From NCBI RefSeq assembly GCF_900129395.1, contig NZ_FQVP01000005.1, positions 186,001 through 250,000 of the forward strand: a stretch of DNA of 64,000 nucleotides, in the 5' to 3' direction. The notes below the pieces were generated by a model that did not search any database, was not told where the DNA came from, and saw only the letters and a program-made list of their open reading frames with translations. The stretch is from Pseudosulfitobacter pseudonitzschiae. Its GTDB lineage: Bacteria > Pseudomonadota > Alphaproteobacteria > Rhodobacterales > Rhodobacteraceae. Positions 25,804 through 33,827 of the stretch are shown here, piece by piece; the first letter of the stretch is position 1, and each line of letters begins with the position of its first letter. The position numbers and the translations under genes were made by a program.

Positions 25804-26232
25804 CTACAAGCCTCCCATCAGGGCGCGCAGGCCGGCCACGGTGGCCACCCCTGCGCCGATGTAGATCAGCGTGGCGATGATGCCGCGGATACTCAGCCGC
25901 GAGATCCCGCAGACCCCGTGCCCCGAGGTGCAGCCGTTTGCCAGCCGCGTGCCCAAGCCAACGGCCAGACCGCCCGCGATCAGCAGCACCGGCGAGGCGG
26001 TGGCATGGGTTTCGACGCGGGCCGTGCCCAGATAATGAAACAGCGCAGGCACCGCGATCAGTGCTGCGACAAAGGCGACAGCCTCGGCCCAGCCACGCCG
26101 TGCGGTGCCGTCCAGAAGCCCGCCCAGAATGCCGGACGCGCCCATGATCCGCCCGTTGCCAAGCAGTAAGATCGATGCTGCGGTGCCGATGATCAGCCCG
26201 CCGAATAGGCCCCAAAGCCAAGAGACTTCCAT
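25804..26232 (-). CDS. YeeE/YedE (TsuA-like) sulfur transporter, half protein A
   Basis: 142 residues, about four transmembrane helices, with the conserved NGCTSGHGVCGISRLS motif (two cysteines). Forms a two-gene pair with the downstream half-size YeeE protein. Sixteen bases separate it from the upstream metallo-hydrolase gene. Known families in this context import or export sulfur compounds under control of the persulfide sensor BigR/SqrR; no bigR gene is in the window. Confidence 0.88.
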   Translation of the reverse strand: MEVSWLWGLFGGLIIGTAASILLLGNGRIMGASGILGGLLDGTARRGWAEAVAFVAALIAVPALFHYLGTARVETHATASPVLLIAGGLAVGLGTRLANGCTSGHGVCGISRLSIRGIIATLIYIGAGVATVAGLRALMGGL

Positions 26233-26248
26233 ATAAGATCCTTAGCTC

Positions 26249-27115
26249 TCAAAGTTTGTTGACCGGAATTTTCAGCATCACGTCGCCGTTGTCGTCCGCT
26301 GGTGGCAGGTGACCTGCGCGCATGTTCACCTGCAATGATGGCAGGATCAGCTTGGGCATGCCCAGCGTGGCATCGCGGTCCTGGCGCAGTTGCACGAAAT
26401 CGGCGCATCCCACACCACCGCCAATGTGGACGTTGGCGGCTTTTTCCTCGGCGACGGTGGTTTCCCATGCGAAATCCTCGCGCCCCGGTGCCTTGTAATC
26501 GTGGCCCACGAAAATGCGGGTCTGGTCGGGCAGCGACAGAATGCGCTGGATCGAGGCGTATAGGTCGGTGGCCGACCCACCCGGAAAGTCGCACCGCGCG
26601 GTACCGAAATCGGGCATGAACAGCGTATCGCCCACAAAGGCCGCATCGCCGATCACGTAAGTCAGGCAGGCGGGCGTGTGCCCCGGCGTGTGCATCACAT
26701 CGCCGCGCATCTGTCCGATGTGAAAACTGTCGCCATCTGCGAACAACTGGTCAAACTGCGATCCGTCGCGCTGGAATTCGGTGCCTTCGTTAAAGACCTT
26801 GCCGAATGTGTTCTGCACCACGGTGATGTTCTTGCCGATGCCGATCTTGCCGCCGATGCGCTCCTGGATGTAGGGCGCCGCCGACAGGTGATCGGCGTGC
26901 ACATGGCTTTCCAGGATCCACTGGCATTCAAGGTCATGTTCGCGGATATGTGTGATGATCCGGTCGGCGCTGGCGGTGGATGTACGTCCGGCCGCATGGT
27001 CGAAATCCAGCACCGAGTCGACCACCGCACAGGCGCGGCCCGCAGGGTCCTTGACCACATAGCTGACGGTGTTGGTGGCCTGATCGAAAAAAGCTGTGAC
27101 ATCTGGGTGAAACAT
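26249..27115 (-). CDS. MBL-fold metallo-hydrolase, persulfide dioxygenase/Blh type
   Basis: 288 residues. Metal-binding motif H71-V-H73-A-D75-H76, then His146 (MHTPGH) and Asp163 (AFVGDTLF). The sequence matches the ETHE1/Blh branch of the metallo-beta-lactamase fold; these enzymes oxidise glutathione persulfide to sulfite using iron. The ATG at 27113-27115 has GGAGAG four bases upstream. Two other in-frame ATGs lie upstream (27145 and beyond) without better sites. First gene of the sulfur operon with two YeeE halves and DUF442. Confidence 0.88.
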   Translation of the reverse strand: MFHPDVTAFFDQATNTVSYVVKDPAGRACAVVDSVLDFDHAAGRTSTASADRIITHIREHDLECQWILESHVHADHLSAAPYIQERIGGKIGIGKNITVVQNTFGKVFNEGTEFQRDGSQFDQLFADGDSFHIGQMRGDVMHTPGHTPACLTYVIGDAAFVGDTLFMPDFGTARCDFPGGSATDLYASIQRILSLPDQTRIFVGHDYKAPGREDFAWETTVAEEKAANVHIGGGVGCADFVQLRQDRDATLGMPKLILPSLQVNMRAGHLPPADDNGDVMLKIPVNKL

Positions 27116-27137
27116 GGGACTCTCCAGCGTTTGTGTA

Positions 27138-27150
27138 TTCAACATATGAA
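27138..27150 (-). promoter_or_regulatory. Possible operator of the persulfide operon
   Basis: TTCA-N5-TGAA, extendable to imperfect GTGTaTTCA/TGAAcAC, 22-35 bases before the metallo-hydrolase start. BigR/SqrR repressors bind AT-rich palindromes near such promoters. Match to a defined consensus is not verified. Confidence 0.3.
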
Positions 27151-27180
27151 CACCAAGCGCCGGTTTGCAAGCTCCGGGCC

Positions 27181-27423
27181 TCAGCCGAGGAAAATACCCA
27201 ATACGACCAGCATCAGACCAAAGGCCGAAACAAACAGCGCGCCCAGGTTCAGCGGCACCACCGATTGCAACACGGCGCGCATGGCCTCGTCGTCCAGTTG
27301 CGCCCGCTTGGCACGGGCCACGCGGATGATGCACCACACCAGCCCCGCAAGGCCGATAAGCGATATCGCCGCACCCGCCCAGATGAGCAGGTCGAAGATC
27401 GGGAATGAGGTCTGTTGTTCCAT
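27181..27423 (-). CDS. Small two-helix inner-membrane protein
   Basis: 80 residues with two transmembrane helices (about 8-29 and 53-77) separated by a short basic loop (RVARAKRAQLDDEAM). Not recognised as a named family. Start chosen at the ATG 27421-27423 (MEQQTSFP); an in-frame start at 27459 would overlap tonB. It lies 37 bases after tonB in the same direction, so it may be the last gene of the B12 operon. The sulfur operon begins 66 bases further on. Confidence 0.65.
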   Translation of the reverse strand: MEQQTSFPIFDLLIWAGAAISLIGLAGLVWCIIRVARAKRAQLDDEAMRAVLQSVVPLNLGALFVSAFGLMLVVLGIFLG

Positions 27424-27460
27424 GGACGATGCGCTACTGCATTGGCGCGCGGGGGGCAAG

Positions 27461-28447
27461 TCAGCCGTTGAAATCCAGCGCGATGGTGAACGTATAGGCG
27501 GGCTTGGTCAGCCCATTTGGCGCGCGGGCAAACCGGCGGGCGCGTTTGACGGCGGAAATCGCAGCTTTATCCAGTGCCGCATTCCCAGAGGAGGCCACCA
27601 CCCGTACCGATTGCAGCACGCCTGAAGGTGCGATGGACAGTGCCAGTTTTGTGCGGCCTGCACCCGCGCCGCGTGGGGATGCGGCGTTGCGGCGTACCTT
27701 GGACTGGATGGCTGCCCCCCATTGTGCTTGCAGGGCGTTGGCGCGGGCGGTGGACAGGCTTTGGGTTTGCGCCGCGCCCCCGGTGCCTGCGGTTGCGGAT
27801 TTGGCAGCCTTGCCCTTTGCGGTCGATTTGGCTTGTGGGGCCGATGCGGTGGCGGCGGGCTTGGGCTTGGCGGCGGGCTTGGCCTTTGCGGGCGGGGACA
27901 GATCGCGCGGACGCAGCATGGGGCGTTTCGAGGTTCTGGCGGTGGTGTCCTGAAATTGCGGGAGGTCCGGCGTTGGCGTGACAGCGGCCAACCGGTCAGG
28001 CGCTGCGGGGGCAGGGCGCGCGTCGGTGCGGGCCGTGGGGGTGACCTGAGGCGACTTTTCAGGTTGCGCCGGTTGCGCCACTTCGGTTTGCGGCTGCACT
28101 TTGGGCATGGGTTCGGGGATCGTGGGCAGTGCGGGGGCTGTCACGTCGAATAGCGGGGCCTGTGGCAGGGCCGTGGTGGCTGCGGGCACGTCGGTCACGG
28201 GGCGGATGGGAGCAGCCTCCACAGTCGCTTGTGTCTGTGGCATCGCGATTTCGGTGAGGGGCGCGGGGGGCTGCTCCCACGCCTCGGCCAGGGCGGCCAT
28301 CGCGGCCGAGGCTGGGGCCACTGTCGCCGCCGCCGCGCCTGTATCCCCGGCCGAGGAAGCGCCTTGCGGGGCCGGAAACGCCGCCCACAGGCCGACGTGG
28401 GCACCTGCAGCCAGCGACAGGAAAACGGCGGCTTCGATCAGGCGCAT
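27461..28447 (-). CDS. tonB: TonB-family energy transducer
   Basis: 328 residues. One N-terminal transmembrane helix (residues 3-25) precedes a long Pro/Ala/Gln-rich periplasmic spacer (about 30-235) and a C-terminal TonB domain with LALSIAPSGVLQSVRVVASSGNAALDKAAISAVKRARRF. TonB transfers inner-membrane proton-motive energy to outer-membrane receptors. ATG at 28445-28447 overlaps the exbD stop (TGATG); a GTG one codon earlier is possible. Its place in the btuB operon indicates service to the B12 receptor. Confidence 0.92.
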   Translation of the reverse strand: MRLIEAAVFLSLAAGAHVGLWAAFPAPQGASSAGDTGAAAATVAPASAAMAALAEAWEQPPAPLTEIAMPQTQATVEAAPIRPVTDVPAATTALPQAPLFDVTAPALPTIPEPMPKVQPQTEVAQPAQPEKSPQVTPTARTDARPAPAAPDRLAAVTPTPDLPQFQDTTARTSKRPMLRPRDLSPPAKAKPAAKPKPAATASAPQAKSTAKGKAAKSATAGTGGAAQTQSLSTARANALQAQWGAAIQSKVRRNAASPRGAGAGRTKLALSIAPSGVLQSVRVVASSGNAALDKAAISAVKRARRFARAPNGLTKPAYTFTIALDFNG

Positions 28448-28827
28448 CACTTTGCCCCCGTGATCAGTTCGACCCCGTCGACCCCTGCTGCCGCCAATTT
28501 CGGCAAAAGGGCGACCAGTTTGGCCGCAGGCAGCGCCGCGTCGGCACGCAGAGGCAGTACACCCACGTGGCCGGACAGCGCGGCCAGCGCTGCGTCGCCC
28601 GTCACACCGGCATAAGCCAACGTGCCATCGGCCCCGACATAGAGCGCGTTGGGGTCCAGCGGTGCAGCCTCTGAGGTGCTGTCTGGCACGGTGACATCGA
28701 TGGGGTCTGGCGGCGCGATCTGGGCGCTCATCAGGAAAAAGATCAGCAGCAGGAAAACGACGTTGATCATCGGCACGATGTTTTCAGCGGCGCGGCGCGG
28801 CGGCGTTACGGGCGAGAAATCCAGCAT
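28447..28827 (-). CDS. ExbD-family protein lacking the transmembrane Asp
   Basis: 126 residues with one N-terminal transmembrane helix (about 17-36) and a periplasmic domain. In ExbD/TolR a single Asp in this helix carries protons (Asp25 in E. coli ExbD). Here the motif reads PMI-N22-VVFLLLIFF, so the residue is Asn (codon AAC at 28762-28764). The neighbouring exbD has the Asp. It probably forms mixed complexes with that ExbD or acts as a non-protonated partner. Two bases separate it from the upstream exbD and it overlaps tonB. Confidence 0.9.
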   Translation of the reverse strand: MLDFSPVTPPRRAAENIVPMINVVFLLLIFFLMSAQIAPPDPIDVTVPDSTSEAAPLDPNALYVGADGTLAYAGVTGDAALAALSGHVGVLPLRADAALPAAKLVALLPKLAAAGVDGVELITGAK

Positions 28828-28829
28828 GG

Positions 28830-29201
28830 CTATTCCACCACGATCAACTGCGTCAGACCTGCGGCACGCAATTCGTCCAGCGCGCGGACCAGATCCTGTA
28901 CCGTGGCGCCGCCGCGTGCCCGCAGCAGGACGATATCGTCGGGCGCCGACATCAATGGGGCGAGGGCGGTGGGCAGGTCATCAACCGCCACGCCGTTCAG
29001 GGTGACGCCATGGGCCTCGATCCCCACCAGACGTGGCGGACCGGTGTACTCTGTCCCGCTGCCCGCTGTCTGCAAGGGCAGGGCGAAGTCGGTGCCAAAA
29101 CGTGCGGCCAGCATGAAAAACACAAGCAGCAGAAACACCACGTCGATCATCGGCGTGAGGCTGGGCCTGCGGGCGGGCCGTATGGGGCCAAAGCTGAACA
29201 T
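28830..29201 (-). CDS. exbD: ExbD biopolymer transport protein
   Basis: 123 residues with one transmembrane helix containing the proton-carrying Asp20 (TPMIDVVFLLLVFF) and a periplasmic domain ending in DLVRALDELRAAGLTQLIVVE. Works with ExbB as the proton-driven motor for TonB. The ATG at 29199-29201 overlaps the exbB stop by one base; the longer in-frame start at 29288 lies inside exbB and is rejected. Pairs with a second, Asn-bearing ExbD just downstream. Confidence 0.93.
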   Translation of the reverse strand: MFSFGPIRPARRPSLTPMIDVVFLLLVFFMLAARFGTDFALPLQTAGSGTEYTGPPRLVGIEAHGVTLNGVAVDDLPTALAPLMSAPDDIVLLRARGGATVQDLVRALDELRAAGLTQLIVVE

Positions 29202-29836
29202 CAGGGGGCCTTTGGGCCTCGGGTAAAGACACGGGTCGCGGCGGTTTCCATGTCGCCTTGCAGCCGTGCGGCGATGCTTTCGAACCATGTTAGCGCCACG
29301 CCTGCGGGGATGGCCACGGCCATGCCTGCGGCTGTGGTCAGCAGCGCCTCCCAGATGCCACCGGCCAGGGCTGCGGGATCGGCGCGGCTTCCGGCTTCTT
29401 GCAGGGCCTGAAAGGCGTCGATCATACCGACCACCGTGCCCAGAAGCCCCAGCAACGGAGCGGTGGTGGCGATCAGTTCAAGCGCGCGCAGGCCGCTGCG
29501 GGCGTGAGCCAGATCAATGCGGGCATGGGCGGTGGTTTCCTCGCGCGCCTGTGCCTCGGTCAGGGCAGGGTCGTGGCGGGCGGTCATCGCGGTCAGCGCC
29601 ATGCGGGCGCGAATGGACCTGCGACCGGTCAGCTTTGCGCGGGCCTCATCGGTCTTGCCTTGTGCCCAGTCGTCCAGCGCCGCCGCCGTGGCTGCGCCTG
29701 ACCATGCGCCCAGCCGGGCAAGTTGCCACAGCTTCCACAGGATCAGCGCCAACGTCAGCACCGACAGCGCCGCGATCAGCCAAAGCACAGGGCCGCCGCG
29801 TTCCAGAAAGGCAATCATCGAGGGTGGCAATATCAT
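29201..29836 (-). CDS. exbB: ExbB/TolQ/MotA-family proton channel protein
   Basis: 211 residues with three transmembrane helices: about 15-36 (GGPVLWLIAALSVLTLALIL), and a pair at 118-190 containing LRALELIATTAPLLGLLGTVVGMIDAFQAL and GGIWEALLTTAAGMAVAIPAGVAL. The Thr-Ala and Leu-Leu-Gly-Thr-Val features are typical of ExbB. Forms the pentameric stator around ExbD. ATG overlaps the stop of the cobalamin-binding gene (ATGA). The family match cannot by itself separate ExbB from TolQ; the tonB-exbD context decides. Confidence 0.93.
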   Translation of the reverse strand: MILPPSMIAFLERGGPVLWLIAALSVLTLALILWKLWQLARLGAWSGAATAAALDDWAQGKTDEARAKLTGRRSIRARMALTAMTARHDPALTEAQAREETTAHARIDLAHARSGLRALELIATTAPLLGLLGTVVGMIDAFQALQEAGSRADPAALAGGIWEALLTTAAGMAVAIPAGVALTWFESIAARLQGDMETAATRVFTRGPKAP

Positions 29837-30615
29837 TGTGTCTCTCCCCAGAGGGCGGTCAGAATGGCGTCAAGCCCGTCGGTCAAGGCCGCAGGCCCCG
29901 GTTGCAGGATCAGCGGCGACTTGATCTCGACGATTCGGCCCTGCGCCACCGCCGGAATGGCGTCCCAGCCCGCGCGGGTCGCGATCCGTTCGGTCCGCAC
30001 CTTTTTGCCGCACCACGAGGCGATGATAACATCCGGGGCCGCGTCAATCACCTGCTGCGCATCCAGAATGCGGGCACGCGCGCCCTGTTCGGATTGCAGG
30101 TGGGCAAAGACATCGACGCCGCCCGCGATCTCGATCAACTCGGAGGCCCAGCGGATGCCGGAAATGGGCGGATCGTCCCATTCCTCGAAATAGACGCGGG
30201 GGCGGGACGGGCGCGGGGTGGCGCGGATCGTGTCAATGCGCGCGGCATAGTTGTCAGCGAGCGCCTTGGCGGCTGCCGCGCAACCGGTCAGCGCGCCCAA
30301 GCAGCGGATCATATCCAGTATGCCCGCGACCGAACGTTGGTTGAACCCGTGCACCGCAATGCCTGCGCGGATCAGATCGGCGGCAATGTCAGCCTGCAGG
30401 TCCGAAAAGGTCAGCACCAGATCGGGCTTCAATTCCAGTATCTTGGGCACATCCGCCGATGTAAACGCCCCCACGCGCGGCTTTTCGCGGCGCACGCGCG
30501 CGGGCCGGACGGCGTATCCGGTGACACCGACGATGCGGTCGGACTGGCCCAGCAGATACAGCGTTTCGACCGTTTCTTCGGTCAGGCAGACGATGCGTTC
30601 GGGGGGGAAGGCCAT
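29833..30615 (-). CDS. Cobalamin-binding protein without signal peptide (BtuF-like)
   Basis: 260 residues of the helical-backbone periplasmic binding fold (FecB/BtuF class): ERIVCLTEETVETLYLLGQSDRIVGVTGYAVRP, GAFTSADVPKILELKPDLVLTFSD and PDVIIASWCGKKV. The ATG at 30613-30615 gives MAFPPERIV with no export signal, so it may stay in the cytoplasm, unlike the BtuF at 32991. Similar unsignalled proteins accompany B12 salvage genes in alphaproteobacteria. It overlaps both neighbours, cbiZ and exbB. Possible roles: corrinoid chaperone for CbiZ, or a misread start. Confidence 0.82.
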   Translation of the reverse strand: MAFPPERIVCLTEETVETLYLLGQSDRIVGVTGYAVRPARVRREKPRVGAFTSADVPKILELKPDLVLTFSDLQADIAADLIRAGIAVHGFNQRSVAGILDMIRCLGALTGCAAAAKALADNYAARIDTIRATPRPSRPRVYFEEWDDPPISGIRWASELIEIAGGVDVFAHLQSEQGARARILDAQQVIDAAPDVIIASWCGKKVRTERIATRAGWDAIPAVAQGRIVEIKSPLILQPGPAALTDGLDAILTALWGETQ

Positions 30616-31274
30616 CAGACCACCTCGGACCTGCGCGAGGTGCGCATCCATTCCTGCGCGCCTTCCAGCACGGCAGTGTGGACGGCACGGCCAACCGCTT
30701 CGCCAAGGTCGGTGTGCATCCCGGCAAAGGGCGTATCGCCCACAGGCGCAGCGACCGCGATACAATCGGTGCCGGTGCCCGTGGCACTGCCGGTGGGCAG
30801 GTGATGGTTCACTTCCAACACGGCCACGGTGCGGGCCTGCGTGGCAATCGCCATCATCTCGATCAGGGCGGATTGGGTCAAGGCGACGTCTGTCTGCACG
30901 GCGACATTGATCGTGCCCCAATCCTTGCCCGACCGGTCCAGCCGTGTACCGATGCGCTCGGCGTTTGACAGGCCTACGGTGGCGACTGCGCGGGCAGTTG
31001 CGCTGCCTGCGGTTGCTGTATGTTCAGTCACGGCGCGAATGTCGCGCGATGTCAGAAAACAGACGTCGTCAGGCGTTCCACGCGCTGCCAGTTGGCCGGT
31101 CAGCCAGTCCAGCACGTCCAGATCCGGTGTCAGATCGGCATTGCGCACCTCGCGCCATGAAATTGCGCTGGCGGTCACGAAACCGGGCCGGTTCAGCGCC
31201 CAACTGAGCACCTGATGCGGCCCACCGAGATCAAAGCGCAGCCACGGGCGGTCAAGGGACAGCGGCACGGTCAT
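30615..31274 (-). CDS. cbiZ: Adenosylcobinamide amidohydrolase CbiZ
   Basis: 219-residue enzyme that removes the aminopropanol (nucleotide-loop) part of imported adenosyl-pseudocobalamin or adenosylcobinamide to give adenosylcobyric acid, letting the cell rebuild its own cobamide. Family stretches: NRPGFVTASAISWREVRNADL, VCFLTSRDI, INVAVQTDVALTQSALIEMMAIATQARTVAV and GTGTDCIAVAAP. It overlaps the ABC ATPase gene by four bases. Its presence means the cell remodels scavenged corrinoids. Confidence 0.92.
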   Translation of the reverse strand: MTVPLSLDRPWLRFDLGGPHQVLSWALNRPGFVTASAISWREVRNADLTPDLDVLDWLTGQLAARGTPDDVCFLTSRDIRAVTEHTATAGSATARAVATVGLSNAERIGTRLDRSGKDWGTINVAVQTDVALTQSALIEMMAIATQARTVAVLEVNHHLPTGSATGTGTDCIAVAAPVGDTPFAGMHTDLGEAVGRAVHTAVLEGAQEWMRTSRRSEVV

Positions 31275-32017
31275 GTCAGCGTGTCCAGCGTCTGGAACAC
31301 GGGGCCGCGGTCGGTCATTTCGTAATGGGCGAGGATGCCAAAGACCTCTGCGAGGTTCTGGGGCGTCATCACGTCCACCGGGGCACCGTCCGCGACAATC
31401 GCACCCCGGTGCAGCAGGATCACGCGCGTGCAGTGCCGCGCGGCCAGTCCGAGGTCATGCAGAGAGGTCAGCACCGTGCGCCCCGAGGCCGCAAGGTCGG
31501 AAAACACCCGCATCGTGGCAATCTGTGCGGCGGGATCAAGGCCTGCGATCGGTTCGTCTGCCATCATCATGGGCGTATCCTGCGCCAGCGCGCGGGCGAT
31601 CAGCACGCGAGCCTGTTCGCCGCCCGACAGCTGTGTCGCTGTGCGCTGGGCGTAAGCCTCCAGCCCCATTTGCGCCAGCGCGTCGGCGACGGCGGCAGCA
31701 TTCTCGGCCTTGGTGCCGGAATGGGGCAGGCGGCCCAGTCGCACCAGCCGCTCCACGCTCACGGGCCAGGCGATTTCGCGGGCCTGCGGCAGCCACGCAC
31801 AGGCGCGGGCGCGCTCCATGCTGGTCATCTGCGCCAGCGATGATGTGCCCTCGTGCGACAGCAACCCAAGGGCCGCGCGCATCAGGGTGGTTTTGCCGGC
31901 CCCGTTCGGCCCCAGCAGGCCGACGCATTCGCCGGGATGCAGGGTCAGCGACACGTTGTCGATCACCGGACACGCGCCGCGTTTGACAGACAGGTTTTGC
32001 AGGGTCAGCAAGCTCAT
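31271..32017 (-). CDS. btuD: Cobalamin/siderophore-type ABC transporter ATPase BtuD
   Basis: 248-residue ABC ATPase of the FecE/BtuD group: Walker A GPNGAGKTT, signature LSGGEQAR, Walker B MMMADEPIAGLDP and switch LTSLHDLGLAARHC. The ATG at 32015-32017 overlaps the permease stop (ATGA). Longer in-frame starts lie inside btuC. Powers corrinoid transport by BtuC from BtuF. The alternative ferric-siderophore role is unlikely because of the cobalamin riboswitch and cbiZ in the operon. Confidence 0.92.
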   Translation of the reverse strand: MSLLTLQNLSVKRGACPVIDNVSLTLHPGECVGLLGPNGAGKTTLMRAALGLLSHEGTSSLAQMTSMERARACAWLPQAREIAWPVSVERLVRLGRLPHSGTKAENAAAVADALAQMGLEAYAQRTATQLSGGEQARVLIARALAQDTPMMMADEPIAGLDPAAQIATMRVFSDLAASGRTVLTSLHDLGLAARHCTRVILLHRGAIVADGAPVDVMTPQNLAEVFGILAHYEMTDRGPVFQTLDTLT

Positions 32018-32994
32018 TGCAGCGTCCCCCGTGTCTTGTAGATCAGGTGCAGGAACAGCGGCGCACCGACCAGCGCCATCAGCACGCCCAGCTTCAGATC
32101 CCGGTCGGGCAAGGCCACGCGCACAGCAATGTCCGCCGCCAGCACCATCGCCGCCCCGCCAAGCGCCGAGGCCCACAGCAACCGCGACGGCTGCCCGCCG
32201 ACAAAGGGGCGCAGCACATGCGGCACCACCAGTCCGACAAAGCCGATGGAGCCTGCAACAGCCGTACCGGCGCCCACACAAGCCGCCGTGCCGATGACCA
32301 ACGCCAGACGCAGCCGGGGCAGGCGCACGCCCATCGCGGCGGCGGCGTCTTCGCCCAGCGTCAGCGCATCGAGACCCCGGCCCAACGACCCCAGCAACAC
32401 CCAGCCCACCACCATGAACGGCAGCGCCAGCCAGACGTGTGAAAACGACCGGTCCGCCAGCGATCCCAGCATCCAGAACACGATTTCAGCGGCGGCAAAC
32501 GGGTTCGGCGACAGGTTCAGCACCAGCGAGGTAAAGGCCGAGGCCAGCGCCGAAATCGCGATCCCCGCAAGGATCAGCGTCAGCGCCGCACCCCCCGGTC
32601 CGGCCAGCGTCAGGATCATCGCCACGGCGATCAGCGCCGCCAGCAGCGCCGACAGCGGCAACGCCAAAGCAAAGGCAGCCGCCAGTCCGGTTTGCAGCGC
32701 CAACACCGCGCCCAGACCCGCCGCCGCCGACACGCCGATCAGGCCCGGCTCGGCCAGCGGGTTGCGCAGGTATCCCTGCATCGCCGCCCCAGACACACCC
32801 AGCGACGCGCCGATCATCACCGCCAACAGCGCACGCGGCAGGCGGATTTGCTGCATGACCACGCTCATCGGAGTGTCGTCGGTGGCGAACAGGCTGGTGA
32901 ACGAATGCCAGACCGACACTGGCGTGGTACCGGTCACTAGCGAAATCACGAACAGGACCACGCACAGGGTCGTCAGAAGAACCGTCAGCTTCAT
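32014..32994 (-). CDS. btuC: Cobalamin ABC transporter permease BtuC (FecCD family)
   Basis: 326-residue permease with about ten transmembrane helices. FecCD motifs: MQQIRLPRALLAVMIGASLGVSGAAMQGYLRNPLAEPGLIGVSAAAGLGAV and the C-terminal GSIGFVGLVVPHVLRPFVG. ATG at 32992-32994 overlaps btuF by four bases. Forms the inner-membrane channel that receives B12 from BtuF. Confidence 0.93.
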   Translation of the reverse strand: MKLTVLLTTLCVVLFVISLVTGTTPVSVWHSFTSLFATDDTPMSVVMQQIRLPRALLAVMIGASLGVSGAAMQGYLRNPLAEPGLIGVSAAAGLGAVLALQTGLAAAFALALPLSALLAALIAVAMILTLAGPGGAALTLILAGIAISALASAFTSLVLNLSPNPFAAAEIVFWMLGSLADRSFSHVWLALPFMVVGWVLLGSLGRGLDALTLGEDAAAAMGVRLPRLRLALVIGTAACVGAGTAVAGSIGFVGLVVPHVLRPFVGGQPSRLLWASALGGAAMVLAADIAVRVALPDRDLKLGVLMALVGAPLFLHLIYKTRGTLQ

Positions 32995-33827
32995 TTGCGG
33001 GCCTCGACCTGTTTGCGCAGATTTACCATGCTGCGCACGGCGTTCAGCACGTTCGGCGTGCCGCAGACCCAATCGCGGTCGGTCAGCTCTCCGGCCATAT
33101 AGGTGCCTTTCAGCGATGACAGCGCAGGGTGGTCCAGATTGTCTTCGGCGCGCGCGGCACCGGGGTAGTTGCGCCCTTGGATAATCACATCGGGGGCCAG
33201 CAGCACCAGTTGCTCCAGCGGCAGCACGCCAACCGACCCAAGGCCCACCTCTTCGGCGACATTGTCGAAACCCGCGGCGAACAACACATCGCCCGCCAGA
33301 GAGTGGCGGCCAGAGGAATAGTTGTTCACGTATGTGAGCGCGGCGCGGGGACGGTGTGCCGGAGCGGCAGACAGCTCTGCCAACTCTGCGTTGAATTCAT
33401 CGATCAGCGCCTTGGCTTCAACCTCGCGGCCCAGAGCCTCGCCCATTTGCGTCAGCCGTTCGGGCACGTCCGACAGGGCACGGGCTGGGGCAAATTGTGC
33501 AACCTCAATGCCAAGATTGCGCAGCATCGAGATGGTCGCCATCGATGTGAATGTGCCCGCCAGCACCAGATCGGGCTTCAGCAGGTAAATCTCTTCGGCA
33601 CCGGAGCCGTTGGCGGGCAGGGCGCGGGCCTGTTCGGAAAAAGCCGAATCCGTGTCTTCATGGGACAGGCGCGTGACCGACACCAGTTGACCGGGGGCTG
33701 CTATCAACAGCGCCAGTTGGTCGGTGCACAGGTTGATCGACACAACCCGCTGCGGCGGGGCCGCCAAAGCCGCAGCGGCGCTGACCAGCAGCGCCGCCAG
33801 GGACGTTATGAGATCAGAACGACGCAC
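32991..33827 (-). CDS. btuF: Cobalamin ABC transporter substrate-binding protein BtuF
   Basis: 278 residues of the FecB/BtuF class with an export signal (LITSLAALLVSAAAALAA). Core stretches: QRVVSINLCTDQLALLIA, EIYLLKPDLVLAGTFTS, GSVGVLPLEQLVLLAPDVIIQG and the C-terminal CGTPNVLNAVRSM. Ferries B12 from the receptor to BtuC. The start is uncertain: GTG at 33827 or TTG at 33836, both overlapping the end of btuB and neither with a clear ribosome site, consistent with translational coupling. Confidence 0.9.
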   Translation of the reverse strand: MRRSDLITSLAALLVSAAAALAAPPQRVVSINLCTDQLALLIAAPGQLVSVTRLSHEDTDSAFSEQARALPANGSGAEEIYLLKPDLVLAGTFTSMATISMLRNLGIEVAQFAPARALSDVPERLTQMGEALGREVEAKALIDEFNAELAELSAAPAHRPRAALTYVNNYSSGRHSLAGDVLFAAGFDNVAEEVGLGSVGVLPLEQLVLLAPDVIIQGRNYPGAARAEDNLDHPALSSLKGTYMAGELTDRDWVCGTPNVLNAVRSMVNLRKQVEARK

